Below are positions 8,843-17,235 of a stretch of 18,369 nt of DNA, piece after piece. The position numbers and the translations under genes were made by a program. The DNA is from Entamoeba invadens IP1 (taxonomy: Eukaryota > Evosea > Mastigamoebida > Endamoebidae): NCBI RefSeq assembly GCF_000330505.1, contig NW_004440187.1, forward strand, positions 2,090 through 20,458, given 5' to 3'. Numbering within the stretch: position 1 is the stretch's first letter; every line of letters begins with the position of its first letter. A model generated the notes under the pieces. It saw nothing but the letters and a program-made list of their open reading frames with translations, did not search any database and had not been told where the DNA came from.

Positions 8843-10801
8843 TTATGATGCTACCCACGCATCAGAACCACGTGCATGCAAGTTTCTTGTTGGATATAGA
8901 ACATCGCCAAATCCCTTTAAAACGTATCGATAACACGATTTGAATATCTTGGTTGTTATAATTAAAGAACTCTCTGGTCTCTTAAGTGCTTTGTTGAAGT
9001 ATTATGCCGCAGCACGCTGGATATTTCATCAACAGAAATGCAAATATCGACGACACACACGTCTCGCTCTGAGCTTTTTTGCTGAAATAATTATTACCTT
9101 GCAACTGATAGATGACTGAAACCAAATGTTTGTTTTCTGAACAGCTCAACAGTTGTATTTAGAAACGAACCATGATTTGAACACACATTAAGTCATTGTG
9201 TTTACTTTTTACTCTTTGCGCTCCACATAGATTCTAATCGTTACCGCGATATTTTGTTCAACAAAAGAAATGTCTGCACCATAATAATACAATGTACAAC
9301 GTCCATCAAGAACGTGTAATACTCAGGGTAACAGAGAGACACTTTCTCCTTCCCTAACTTGTTAACTAACAACCGTAATTTGAGTGCCATAACCGTGAAA
9401 AGCTCACAATGAAAATTTCCACTACTTTGGATATTCATTGAGTCAATAAAGACTTCAAAGAAGTCGCCAACTTCTTTGATTAACATTGAAAGAATGTATC
9501 ATCTCCCCAAAAACGTCCCTCTGCTCTTGTTTCATCTCGTTCTAACCTCGCCATCGGAAGTACTACACATTTGAATAAACTTTCTAACGCCTCGTTGGAG
9601 TCTAAGACTGCACTTCGCAGTGTCTGGTATTGGTGAAAACAATAGACATATAGAGACGGTGTATATAACATTGTCGTATTCGCTTTGTCTAATTTCAGAA
9701 ACAAATGAGGCTTGAATGATTGACATTAACACTGAAAAGTGTTTCAAAGTGACTGAGAAGTAAATTGTGTGGTCTTTATCAGATATTTAGATGTGGTTTT
9801 GCCCGCTGATGTTATGTGAAGTAACAAAGACAATACAGAGTCTATCGTGTCTTTTTTCAAGAAGATACGGGAGTGTCTTTTGAGGACATCCGCCTTATCA
9901 AAAATTTCCACACAAAAGCTCTGTGATGTGAATGAGAATGTTGTGATCAGATGTAATAGAGCAGAGAAGAGAGGCAAATAGAGTTTTAAAAGGGACAGAA
10001 ATTTACACAGGAAGTCTGACGTGATGTCCAGAATGTTTCTCTTTGAAACAGTAATTACTTCTAAGAGTGAAAGGACTTATGAACATCAATGGACACAAAA
10101 CAAGTAGTTTCTTGTTTCTGGCGACACAGAAGTGTTTTTTAAATCTAACAGTTGTGGTGACTTTGAGTCTTCTTCTCTTAGTTCAAGAGGGTTAATAGGG
10201 CTTTGTGGTGCTGTTAGAGTCACAAACTTATTTTTAGGTACTTTCATTATGTTGTTGTGTTGGTGACTTCTGAAGAGTCAAGTTGTCCCCAAAAATATCT
10301 TTAGTGTTTTCTTCACTGACATGGTCGTTGATTTGAATAATTTCTACACCCCAGTTCACAATGTCGTTTCTTCACTTTTTCTTATGGAGTCTATTCGTGC
10401 TTTGTATAACAATTTCCTTAACTCCCATCATCACTCTGTCGAAGAAAGCCAAGTACTTTATACAACTCATCAAAGACCCTCAAAAAGTACATCAGAAATG
10501 AAACCAAGCCGTTCAGTTTTTCATCGGAAGCGTCTAAGCCCAAAATTTCTTTTAACAGCCAGGTCGATGACTTTGATGATTTAGTTGCTGACTTATTCAT
10601 CAATAAAGAGTGACATCAATTTCCCTCTTTACTATTTTGAAACCAATGTTTCTATGCTACCATTGACGATCATGATGTCACCGAAACTGTATATGTCCCG
10701 ATGTGTTGGTGACCCTTCATGCCCTGCCAACACTTCACTGTTGCCCTCTAACTTAATGACATTTTGTGTGCGTCTCAACTCGGAAGTAACATCACTATAT
10801 A
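8843..10801 (-). pseudogene. Downstream half of a large decayed gene split by a mariner element (end of a ConA/LamG-like domain, then helical region)
   Basis: The minus strand carries a chain of open stretches with good protein composition, switching frame about ten times. In order: VYSDVTSELRRTQNVIKLEG (from 10801; TAG at 10632-10634), TWLLKEILGLDASDEKLNGL, LAFFDRVMMGVKEIV, VEIIQINDHVSEENTKDIFG, SPINPLELREEDSKSPQLLD, LLKLYLPLFSALLHLITTFS, SNEALESLFKCVVLPMARLE, DETRAEGRFWGDDTFF, KEVGDFFEVFIDSMNI, SSERDVCVVDICISVDEISS, and finally VLYPTRNLHARGSDAWVAS to TAA 8843-8845. Most of it is predicted helical, in the style of ARM/HEAT-like scaffolds. The base composition is clearly richer in G/C than the transposons beside it. 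It is the continuation, across the mariner insertion, of the fragment at 15061-17235. I cannot name the protein. The architecture (helical region, ConA-like domain, helical region) recalls the N-terminal half of BEACH-family proteins, but no PH-BEACH domain is present. Confidence 0.65.
10800..10801. repeat. TA target-site duplication, left side of element B
   Basis: TA immediately precedes the left terminal repeat at 10802. The partner TA follows the right terminal repeat at 15061-15062. TA duplication is the hallmark of Tc1/mariner insertion. Confidence 0.7.
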
Positions 10802-10821
10802 CCACAAATCAAAAACCGGAC
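10802..10821. repeat. Left terminal inverted repeat of element B
   Basis: It reads CCACAAATCAAAAACCGGAC. The complement of 15041-15060 differs at positions 4 and 8 only. It is preceded by TA. It shares the core CAAAAA[C/T]CGGAC with the end of element A, which fits binding by related transposases. Confidence 0.8.
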
Positions 10822-10822
10822 T

Positions 10823-10838
10823 TTTTCTTTGGTCTGTT
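10823..10838. repeat. 16-base motif TTTTCTTTGGTCTGTT near the left end of element B
   Basis: An identical copy lies at 15021-15036, near the right end, in the same orientation on the plus strand. Relative to the inverted terminal repeats next to them, the two copies therefore face opposite ways. It could be part of a transposase-binding region or a trace of an internal rearrangement. Confidence 0.6.
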
Positions 10839-10887
10839 TTTTTGAAAATAAAATAATGTTTCAAAAGTACTTTTTTATTTATTATTA

Positions 10888-10910
10888 AACCTTATTTCAA
10901 AAATCGGACC
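10888..10910. repeat. Left terminal inverted repeat of element A
   Basis: It is 23 bases, starting AACCTTATTTC and ending CGGACC, preceded by TA at 10886-10887. It differs from the complement of the right copy at two positions (13 and 17). A second CGGACC followed by TTGTTTTTAT lies at 11061, 156 bases further in. Confidence 0.85.
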
Positions 10911-11522
10911 CAGTGTTATTTTTATACCTTTTCGTGTTTCTTCTTCTTTTTTTATTTTATAAAAGTGCTTTTACTTACTCAGAGACTTTCTTAACAATAT
11001 GAAAAAATACTATTTTTTGTTCAACTTACATAGGTTTCAGCTTAAATTTCTTAAATAATTCGGACCTTGTTTTTATCATAGAAAACGGTCTGATTAATTT
11101 TTTTAAATTTAAAAAAACAATAAAAAATATAAAAAATGTATTGTTGTTATTATCAGAGTTTCTTTTTTTAGGTAAAAATCCTCAAATTTAACGGTATAAT
11201 ATAGTATATTTTTAAATTAAAAATTCAAAATCATCACAAAACACCACAAAAAAATGTATAAAATTCCAGCCAAAATAATACTAAAAAAATAAATAATAAT
11301 AAAGTATGTAATTATTTAATAATTTAAAAAAAAGAAATGGGAAAATAATAATAATTAAACGACAACTTAAACATCAAACTCCATTAAAACATTTAAAATG
11401 ACCAAAAATAAAGTCAAATTTGAAAATTTACCACAAAGATTTTCTTTTTTATCACAAAAACATTTCAGACAATGTTATTGATTTAATCAATTTGTTATCG
11501 TAATATAACTGATAAATATCAA
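10911..11522. other. Leader region of element A, no gene
   Basis: This AT-rich stretch lies between the left terminal repeat and the transposase start. It contains an internal copy of the GGACC core at 11061-11066, in the same orientation as the terminal one and possibly a second transposase-binding site. CGGTCTGATT follows at 11085-11094. No open frame has coding character. Confidence 0.5.
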
Positions 11523-12978
11523 ATGAAACCTTTTACTGTAACCGAGGTTGTAGAAATAACAGAAAAAGGATTATCAATTAATATAAATCAGCTTCCGCTA
11601 TGTTTTATATCTCAAATTTTTCAAGACGATTTATTCGTACCGGTGTTTGACAATCAATTCGATGAAGAAAAAATCAAATTATTAGAAACAATGTCTATGG
11701 GGCCATTTTCTATTAATCAGCTAGATGTTGAAGTGTTAGTTGGTCAAACTTCAACTAAAATAACATTTTTTTGCCTTTTGGATATTCAATTAAATCTAAA
11801 CAAGAACTTACAATTGAAAAGTTAACAAAAAGAATGGAGATACTTGAAAACAAAATGTTGATGTTGGGTAATCAGTCTTCCAATTTTTTCGAATACTTCC
11901 TCCTAGAATTCAATTGGATAAAAAACAATCAAAAGAGTTAAATATTAAAAAAAGTATGGACAATGGTATAAGAAGTTCGACAGAAATAATAAAAATGTTT
12001 CGTGAAAATAATATGGAATCACCTGGTAAAACGCGTTTACTACGCGCAATGAAAATTTATCCAGACATTCAAATCATGAAAAGAGGAAGACCAAATAAAT
12101 CTGTGTTAATGGAAAAACATATAATAAAAAGAACAAATAAATTTCCAGAAGAAAGTTGTAACAAATGTGCAAAAGCAATAAGTCGGTATTATAAAAATCC
12201 ATTATCCAAATCATCTGTTTTTAGAATTAGAAAACAACAAAATTTTTGTTTTAAAAAACAAAAGGTTGAACAATTTTTATCACACAAAAACACAAGAGAC
12301 AGAAAAATACTTGTCAACAAAGAAATTTCTTTGTTCAATTCTTTAAATTCTAAAAATGTCGGAAAAACAAGAAAAACTAAAATTACAACTGTATTTTCCG
12401 ATGAAAGTCGGTTTTGTTATTGCAAAGATGGGGAAAACGTCTTTGGATAAATAAAAATAATTTGTCAAAAAATACATATTTTAAAGCGGTCAAACACAGT
12501 TCATCTGTCATGGTTTTTGGTGCCATTGGGTACAACTTTAAAAGTAGTTTGGTTTTATGTGAAGAAATTTTAAACCAAGATAGTTATGTCCACATGCTTA
12601 ATGATTCGGGTGTTTTAATTGAATTAAAAAATATAGAAAACACTTCCGTTTCATGCAAGACGGCGCACCAGCACATCGAGACAAAAACACTCTCAAGTTT
12701 CTATATTCAAAAGGTATTTCTGTACTTGATGGTTGGCCTGGCAACTCTTGTGATTTGAATCCCATTGAACATCTTTGGGGAATAATGAAAAAAACACCAT
12801 AATATCAATGGGAGATTCAAAAATGGAAATTTTTGACAAGTTGAAAGAATCATGGGACAAAATATCACAAGCAACAATTAATCGTCCTGTTGAAAGTTAT
12901 CCAAAAAGATTACTTTTGTGCAGAAAAAATAAATATGTGTCTATTTCCAGGCTAATGAACAATGCTCACAGGTTTTAA
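11523..12978 (+). pseudogene. Tc1/mariner transposase of element A (DD35E), frameshifted
   Basis: From ATG 11523 to TAA 12976-12978 the plus strand encodes a Tc1/mariner transposase in about six pieces. The order is an N-terminal region with GPFSINQLDVEVLVGQTSTK; two helix-turn-helix units, around STEIIKMFRENNMESPGK and NKCAKAISRYYKNPLSKSSV; then the DDE core. FSDESRF carries Asp1 (codon 12400-12402), MQDGAPAHRD carries Asp2 (12659-12661), and DGWPGNSCDLNPIEHLWG carries Glu3 (12767-12769). The spacing from Asp2 to Glu3 is 35 residues. VMVFGAIG matches the family's VMVWGGI block. The enzyme would cut and paste element A at TA sites. Frames change near 11770, 11917, 12425, 12645 and 12790, so no product is made. 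It is closely similar, domain for domain, to the transposase of element B. Confidence 0.85.
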
Positions 12979-13101
12979 ATACATTTTTGTTACTATTTTA
13001 AAATATAATAATTTGAAAAAATAACAAGAAAAAATACAGCTTTAATATAAATAAAAATTGTATGTGTAGTTATAAAAATATTTAATTGGACCATTTTTAG
13101 T

Positions 13102-13124
13102 GGTCCGTTTTATGAAATAAGGTT
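13102..13124. repeat. Right terminal inverted repeat of element A
   Basis: It starts GGTCCG and ends GAAATAAGGTT, followed by TA at 13125-13126. Just inside it, 13089-13106 forms a small hairpin (GGACCA, 6-base loop, TGGTCC). Confidence 0.85.
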
Positions 13125-13340
13125 TATTATTTATTTATTTTACCAAAATACCTTTTTGAGACACTTTTTAAATTATAACTTCCCAAAAATGATTTCGATT
13201 GTTAAATTATTTTGTAAAAGTTTAAATATATAACGAACAATTATTTACAACATAAATTATATATTATAACAAACAACATAAAAACATATAATATTAAATG
13301 TTTTTCATATGAAAACTTAATTATAATCATCTTATTAATT
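13125..13340. other. 3' untranslated part of element B, resumed after element A
   Basis: This AT-rich sequence lies between the insertion site of A and the end of B's minus-strand transposase. Together with 10822-10885 it makes up B's 3' region. No gene is present. Confidence 0.6.
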
Positions 13341-14751
13341 TCACCACTGTTTGATCGTTTGAAAGTGATTAAATTTACAAATTTCAAGTCTCCTTTTATA
13401 AGATTCAATAAGTGTGTTTATTTCTTTGCATTTTATTTTATTCCACATTTTTTCAACATTTTGAAAAATTTCCATTTCATTCATTCCAGCTGTAATCTCA
13501 ATTCGTCTTTTAATTATTGACCAGACATTTTCAATTGGATTGAGGTCTGGGGAGTTTCCTGGCCATCCCTGAAGTAATGTAAATTTATTGTCATTGAAAT
13601 ATTTTAGTGTTTTTTTCGATTTGTGTGGAGGGGCGTTGTATTGCATAAAAATGGATTTTTCCCACACTTCTTTTGAGTAGAATTGATTAAATCATTTTCT
13701 TTGAACATTTGTATGTATTTGTCTGCATTGATTTTTCCGTGCAACCAAATTAACTTACTTTTATAATTAGGACCAATGGCTCCAAAAACCATCACAGATG
13801 CAGTGTGTTTTGAAAGAAAAGTGTAATATTTGAATTTTCAGAATGTGGTTGGATCCACATTTTGGATCGACAATCTTTCACAAGACAAAATCTACATTCA
13901 TCTGCATACACGATTTTGCGAGGTTTTTTTCCCACTTTTTTCGATATTTTGAATCATTTTCAATTCAGCAGTTACAAAGCGTTTTCTATCCAATATATTT
14001 TTTAAAGAAAGGAGTGGTTTTTCGGTGAAATTTTATATGTAAAGTTATTTTTTCGTATTATGTTGACTGTTGTAGCTGAAAACTTTGTTTTATGGAATTT
14101 TGACAATTTTTTGGCATTGAATACCACTTTCTTTGGGATATTTTTAGTTCGTTTTATCACCAACCTTTTTATTCTATCTCGTTGTTGTTGAACTTTTTTA
14201 ACAAAAGAAGACCGGTTCAAATTAAAGTATTTGTATATTCGAGCCTTTCCAGGTGCTACTATACCATTTTCTCTAAAAACACGGATGATATTATTGGGAG
14301 TGCAAATTCCACTTTTAATACATTTTTCTATATTTACTTCTTTTGATACTTCTTTATCAAGTATTATGATAGCTGAATTCAACAATTGATTTTTTGACTT
14401 AACTGAAATGATGTCGAATTTTGAGGTTGTTTGTTTCATAAACATTCTTACCTCTTTCATGAATACATCAATTTTATCTTCCTCAACATAATCAATTGGT
14501 AATGAAAATGTTTGTTTTGTTGAAGTTCCGCTTCCAATTAACACATCACAAGTCTTCTCAGTTAATCCAAATGGTTCTTTGGATGCTTCTTCCAAATTTT
14601 TAAGTTGATATTCATTACAATAATCAAGAAGAATACTTTTATATATTTCTTCGTTATAAATTTGACACAAATAATAGTTGTGTAATTGTGTAAACCATAT
14701 TTCACCCGACAGAATTTTCTCTGTACAATCTTTTAAAGGTAATTGTTGCAT
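13341..14751 (-). pseudogene. Tc1/mariner transposase of element B, frameshifted and with a catalytic Asp replaced by Tyr
   Basis: Minus-strand ATG at 14751 opens 249 codons. They contain EPFGLTEKTCDVLIGSGTSTK, the same N-terminal region as in element A, and the paired helix-turn-helix units (NNIIRVFRENGIVAPGKAR; NAKKLSKFHKTKFSATTV). The core continues in other frames. VYADECRF holds Asp1 (codon 13900-13902), VMVFGAIGPNYKSKL follows, then MQYNAPPHKS, where Asp2 should be but the codon 13638-13640 reads TAC for Tyr. GWPGNSPDLNPIENVW holds the final Glu (13530-13532), 35 residues after that position. The C terminus LIESYKRRLEICKFNHF matches VESYPKRLLLCRK in A. Frames change near 14010, 13910, 13805 and 13690. 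With both frameshifts and a lost catalytic residue, this copy is dead. Confidence 0.85.
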
Positions 14752-15040
14752 ATTTATTTCTGAGTATTTGTGGTTTTATTTTGATTGTTTAACCTCACTT
14801 GTGTTTGAAGTTATTGTTTTACTTTTATTGCAAAAAATAACTTTAAATGCACTTTTGATTTGTTAATACAAAAAAATGAAGACCAAAAATTGGTCTGTTG
14901 GTGGTCCAGTAAAAACAGAAAAAAAAAACATGGGTCCACTCAGAAGTTGAGGATATTTATGGCAATATTTTCAAGGCTTTTTCTTTTGCTGATCAGTAGT
15001 AAAAAACACTATGTCAATTATTTTCTTTGGTCTGTTCATG
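14752..15040. other. 5' region of element B with subterminal repeats
   Basis: This is the leader between the transposase start and the right terminal repeat. It carries the direct repeats at 14890-14909 and 15027-15046 and a short palindrome, GACCAAAAATTGGTC, at 14881-14895. Open frames on the plus strand here look like shadows. Confidence 0.55.
14890..14909. repeat. Subterminal direct repeat of element B, inner copy
   Basis: TTGGTCTGTTGGTGGTCCAG matches 15027-15046 (TTGGTCTGTTCATGGTCCGG) at 17 of 20 bases, 137 bases apart. The outer copy overlaps the first six bases of the terminal repeat. Paired binding sites like this form the IR/DR ends of Sleeping Beauty-type Tc1 elements, so these are candidate transposase-binding sites. 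Confidence 0.6.
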
Positions 15041-15046
15041 GTCCGG
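15027..15046. repeat. Subterminal direct repeat of element B, outer copy
   Basis: This is the partner of 14890-14909. It overlaps the inner end of the terminal inverted repeat, where an outer transposase-binding site would be expected. Confidence 0.6.
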
Positions 15047-15060
15047 TTTTTGGTTTATGG
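15041..15060. repeat. Right terminal inverted repeat of element B
   Basis: GTCCGGTTTTTGGTTTATGG is followed by TA at 15061-15062. Its complement matches 10802-10821 at 18 of 20 bases. Confidence 0.8.
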
Positions 15061-17235
15061 TATATAGAGTCAAAAAGTCGTTCATAACAACACCAATACG
15101 ATACCACGTGTCGTACTCGACTTGTTTCGACATCATGCACTGCCCCTCGTAATTCACTTCAAGCTTCCCGTTTTTCATCTTAAGCTCTATTATCGTCTCT
15201 TTGTCGACTGAATTACCAAACAAATTGTGTATGATGGTAAGGATCTCGTAATCGCCAAGACTCACTTTCAACCATTATATGTTGTTTACCTCATCGCCAT
15301 CAATCCAATCCGACTTTTTAATAAATGAAATACCTACTTTAATGTCAATGGTGACGCCACCAACATTATTTCCAATTGATGTAATTTGTTTTCTTTCGAA
15401 TGTATTACAATTTCGCAGTCACAGTCCCAATATTTAAAAACACGATTTAACACAGATAGTTTATTCTTTATTGTATTATCATTTCGACAAACTTAAGAAT
15501 TACAACAAAATGTTTATGATGTTTAAAACGCTGACAATGCCGGTCATTTTTTATTATTACCAGAGCTCATGCAATGTTTGTGTATTTACCTGTTGTGTTG
15601 GTTAAATTGTCAGTTTACCAATATGTTTTTAAGATTCCAATTGATTTCTAATTCTTTGTAATTTATAATGATAAAAATGACAAGGTTTGAAAAAAAGGTT
15701 GCATTTAAAACATTTTTAGAGACTTTATTTACCTAAGATCGATTAATAATATAAATCTTTTTAAAGAAAATTTAGTGCTTTTCAATCATGTACATTTCGA
15801 AACCAAATTCAATTTGTCAAGAAATAATTCTGAAACACGGAAACCCTCGTTCAAAACATATTATGTCAACGTGTCATTTATAATTAGTTTTTTCGAAAAA
15901 TAACAGGCGATTATAAAACACTAATGATTGTTTAAATTACAACGTGTTTAAAAAATCATAAATATATGTAAATCCATCAATATTAAATGGTAAATTTGTT
16001 GTTTGCATTGCAAATGTCGATTTGTAATACAATCTGATTATGTTCAAAAATCCTGGTTTGGCAAAACCTTTAAGTTTCGACAAAACTACAAGAAAAAAAA
16101 TAATTATTTGGTATTATTTTAATCAAAGAATTGTCATATTACAGATGGAGGATAATGTCAGTGACAAAATTTAAATAACCCGTTTTTGAGGAAGTATAAA
16201 GTTCAATAGTTGTATTTCTCTATTAATCCGGGGTTTTGATCCCAATAAATAATTGGTAAAGGTAAAGTAAGCTTGAACACTCCTATGCTATTTTTTAGTT
16301 GTTTTCCAAAAAAATTGAGGGGAAAAATACTGTAAGTTTAAAAAACACAAAAATGTAATAATTTGTTCAAGCTTTTCTGAAAAAAGGTGATCTTAATAAA
16401 AAAGAACTTCAATAATAAAAATAAATGATTATTATTGAAACCACGAACCCTCATCCACAAAACTCACTTGAATTAACCAAAGACATTAGAAAGCCAGATA
16501 CTCTATCAATCATTGCCATTGTGCACTTTAAATTCCGATGAGTTTGGTTGAGATGATAGAAGGGGGAACAGTCTTACAAATACGTTATAACTTGTTTGTT
16601 CTTTACATAGTTTTTTACTTTTTTCTGAAAGAATATGATTATTTAGACCTTTGTTGGATGTATCAAGCACAATGAGATATGTCACTTCTTTGATGTGGCA
16701 GACTAATGTCTCATTTATTATCTCTCTTTGTTCGGAGTCAAGGTCTGCAGTGTTAACGACATTAACGTAGTTGTTGGGGCTGTGAGTTTAATCATTGTTG
16801 TGCTTGGTTGGGGAATACTGTTGTTCAAAAAAACGGTCTAAAACCATTTGACAAGTCGAAAAGCACTTTATATATCAATGGAAAAAAGTTGAAACGCTTT
16901 CAACATTACGGGAAACCATCTCTTTTCTTTGAAATGACGAGATAATTTTTTCATTTGTTGCTGATTTATTGTTTTCTTTCTATTTTTTTAATTTTAATGT
17001 TGTGTGTTATTTCTTTAAAGTTAACGAGTTTTTTATTCGGTTTTGTTATAGAGCCAAAATCTTCTGTGAATTGTTCATCAAGTGATAAGAAAATGGCGTC
17101 ACAACGTGTACAACACTTTATGCAAAAGGATTGACAGTAAGTGTTGGTTCAATTTACTTATAATTAGAATGTTAATAATATTTTTTGTTTTATAAAACAT
17201 TATTTCTTGTTACCGACTAAATCCTTGTCATCCAT
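15061..17235 (-). pseudogene. Upstream half of the large decayed gene: Cys-rich start, helical regions, ConA/LamG-like domain
   Basis: Minus-strand open stretches in several frames run towards the mariner insertion. A candidate ATG at 17235 gives MDDKDLVGNKK. Then come a Cys-rich piece, YCQSFCIKCCTRCDAIFLSL (17140-17080); a frame with only two in-frame stops (TGA 16875-16877, TAA 16788-16790) from 16979 to 16509, including EVTYLIVLDTSNKGLNNHIL; NYLLGSKPRINREIQLLNFI (about 16250); KLKGFAKPGFLNIIRLYYKS (about 16080); NEGFRVSELFLDKLNLVSK (about 15860); LNRVFKYWDCDCEIVIHSKE (about 15450); and GVTIDIKVGISFIKKSDWID. The last part, ELKMKNGKLEVNYEG then YDTWYRIGVVMNDFLTLY, has the strand pattern and conserved 'W..igvV...LtLY' of ConA/LamG domains. 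The mariner cut falls right after it. The function is unknown. At least ten frame changes or stops make it a pseudogene. Confidence 0.6.

Larger units (their letters stand above)
10888..13124 (+). mobile_element. Tc1/mariner element A (nested), 2237 bp
   Basis: The terminal inverted repeats at 10888-10910 and 13102-13124 match at 21 of 23 bases (AACCTTATTTC...CGGACC). They are flanked by TA at 10886-10887 and 13125-13126. The transposase gene runs on the plus strand (11523-12978). The element is inserted in the sequence of element B, 86 bases inside B's left end, so it arrived after B. All three catalytic acidic codons survive, but the gene has about five frameshifts, so this copy is inactive. 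About 600 bases of AT-rich leader precede the transposase start. Confidence 0.85.
10802..15060 (-). mobile_element. Tc1/mariner element B (outer), about 2.0 kb without the nested element
   Basis: The ends are inverted repeats: 10802-10821 and the complement of 15041-15060 match at 18 of 20 bases (CCAYAAAYCAAAAACCGGAC) and are flanked by TA on both sides. The transposase gene (13341-14751) runs on the minus strand, so the element's 5' end is at 15060. Element A (10888-13124) sits inside it, 86 bases from the left end. Removing A and one TA leaves about 2.02 kb. The insertion lies in the large minus-strand pseudogene, and removing it restores that gene's frame at the junction. The copy is dead: its transposase is frameshifted and a catalytic Asp is changed. 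Confidence 0.8.

Noticed and set aside
10321..10845. Plus-strand open frames of 87 and 86 codons, the second ending in LYTTNQKPD.
   Set aside because: They are shadows of the minus-strand pseudogene, which has better composition in linked frames. The apparent protein similarity to the end of the minus-strand frame at 15271-15014 (LYTINQKPD) is the terminal inverted repeat of element B read as protein.
10802..15060. A single composite element carrying two convergent transposase genes.
   Set aside because: The inner pair of inverted repeats with its own TA flanks delimits element A precisely, so nesting is the simpler reading.
15014..15271. An 85-codon minus-strand frame taken as a stand-alone gene.
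   Set aside because: Its last residues (NQKPD onward) are encoded by the mariner end, and its start is a TTG just after an in-frame TAA. It is part of the larger ConA-like pseudogene.
16765..16838. A plus-strand reading with a clear transmembrane-like helix, VVVGAVSLIIVVLGWGILLF.
   Set aside because: The minus strand over the same bases is part of a long, better supported coding frame (16979-16509). The plus-strand frame is short and broken on both sides.
4416..17235. The idea that in-frame TAA, TAG or TGA codons reflect a reassigned genetic code.
   Set aside because: All three stops appear inside pseudogenes alongside many frameshifts, while the intact GT31 gene has none and ends at TAA. 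Decay explains the pattern.
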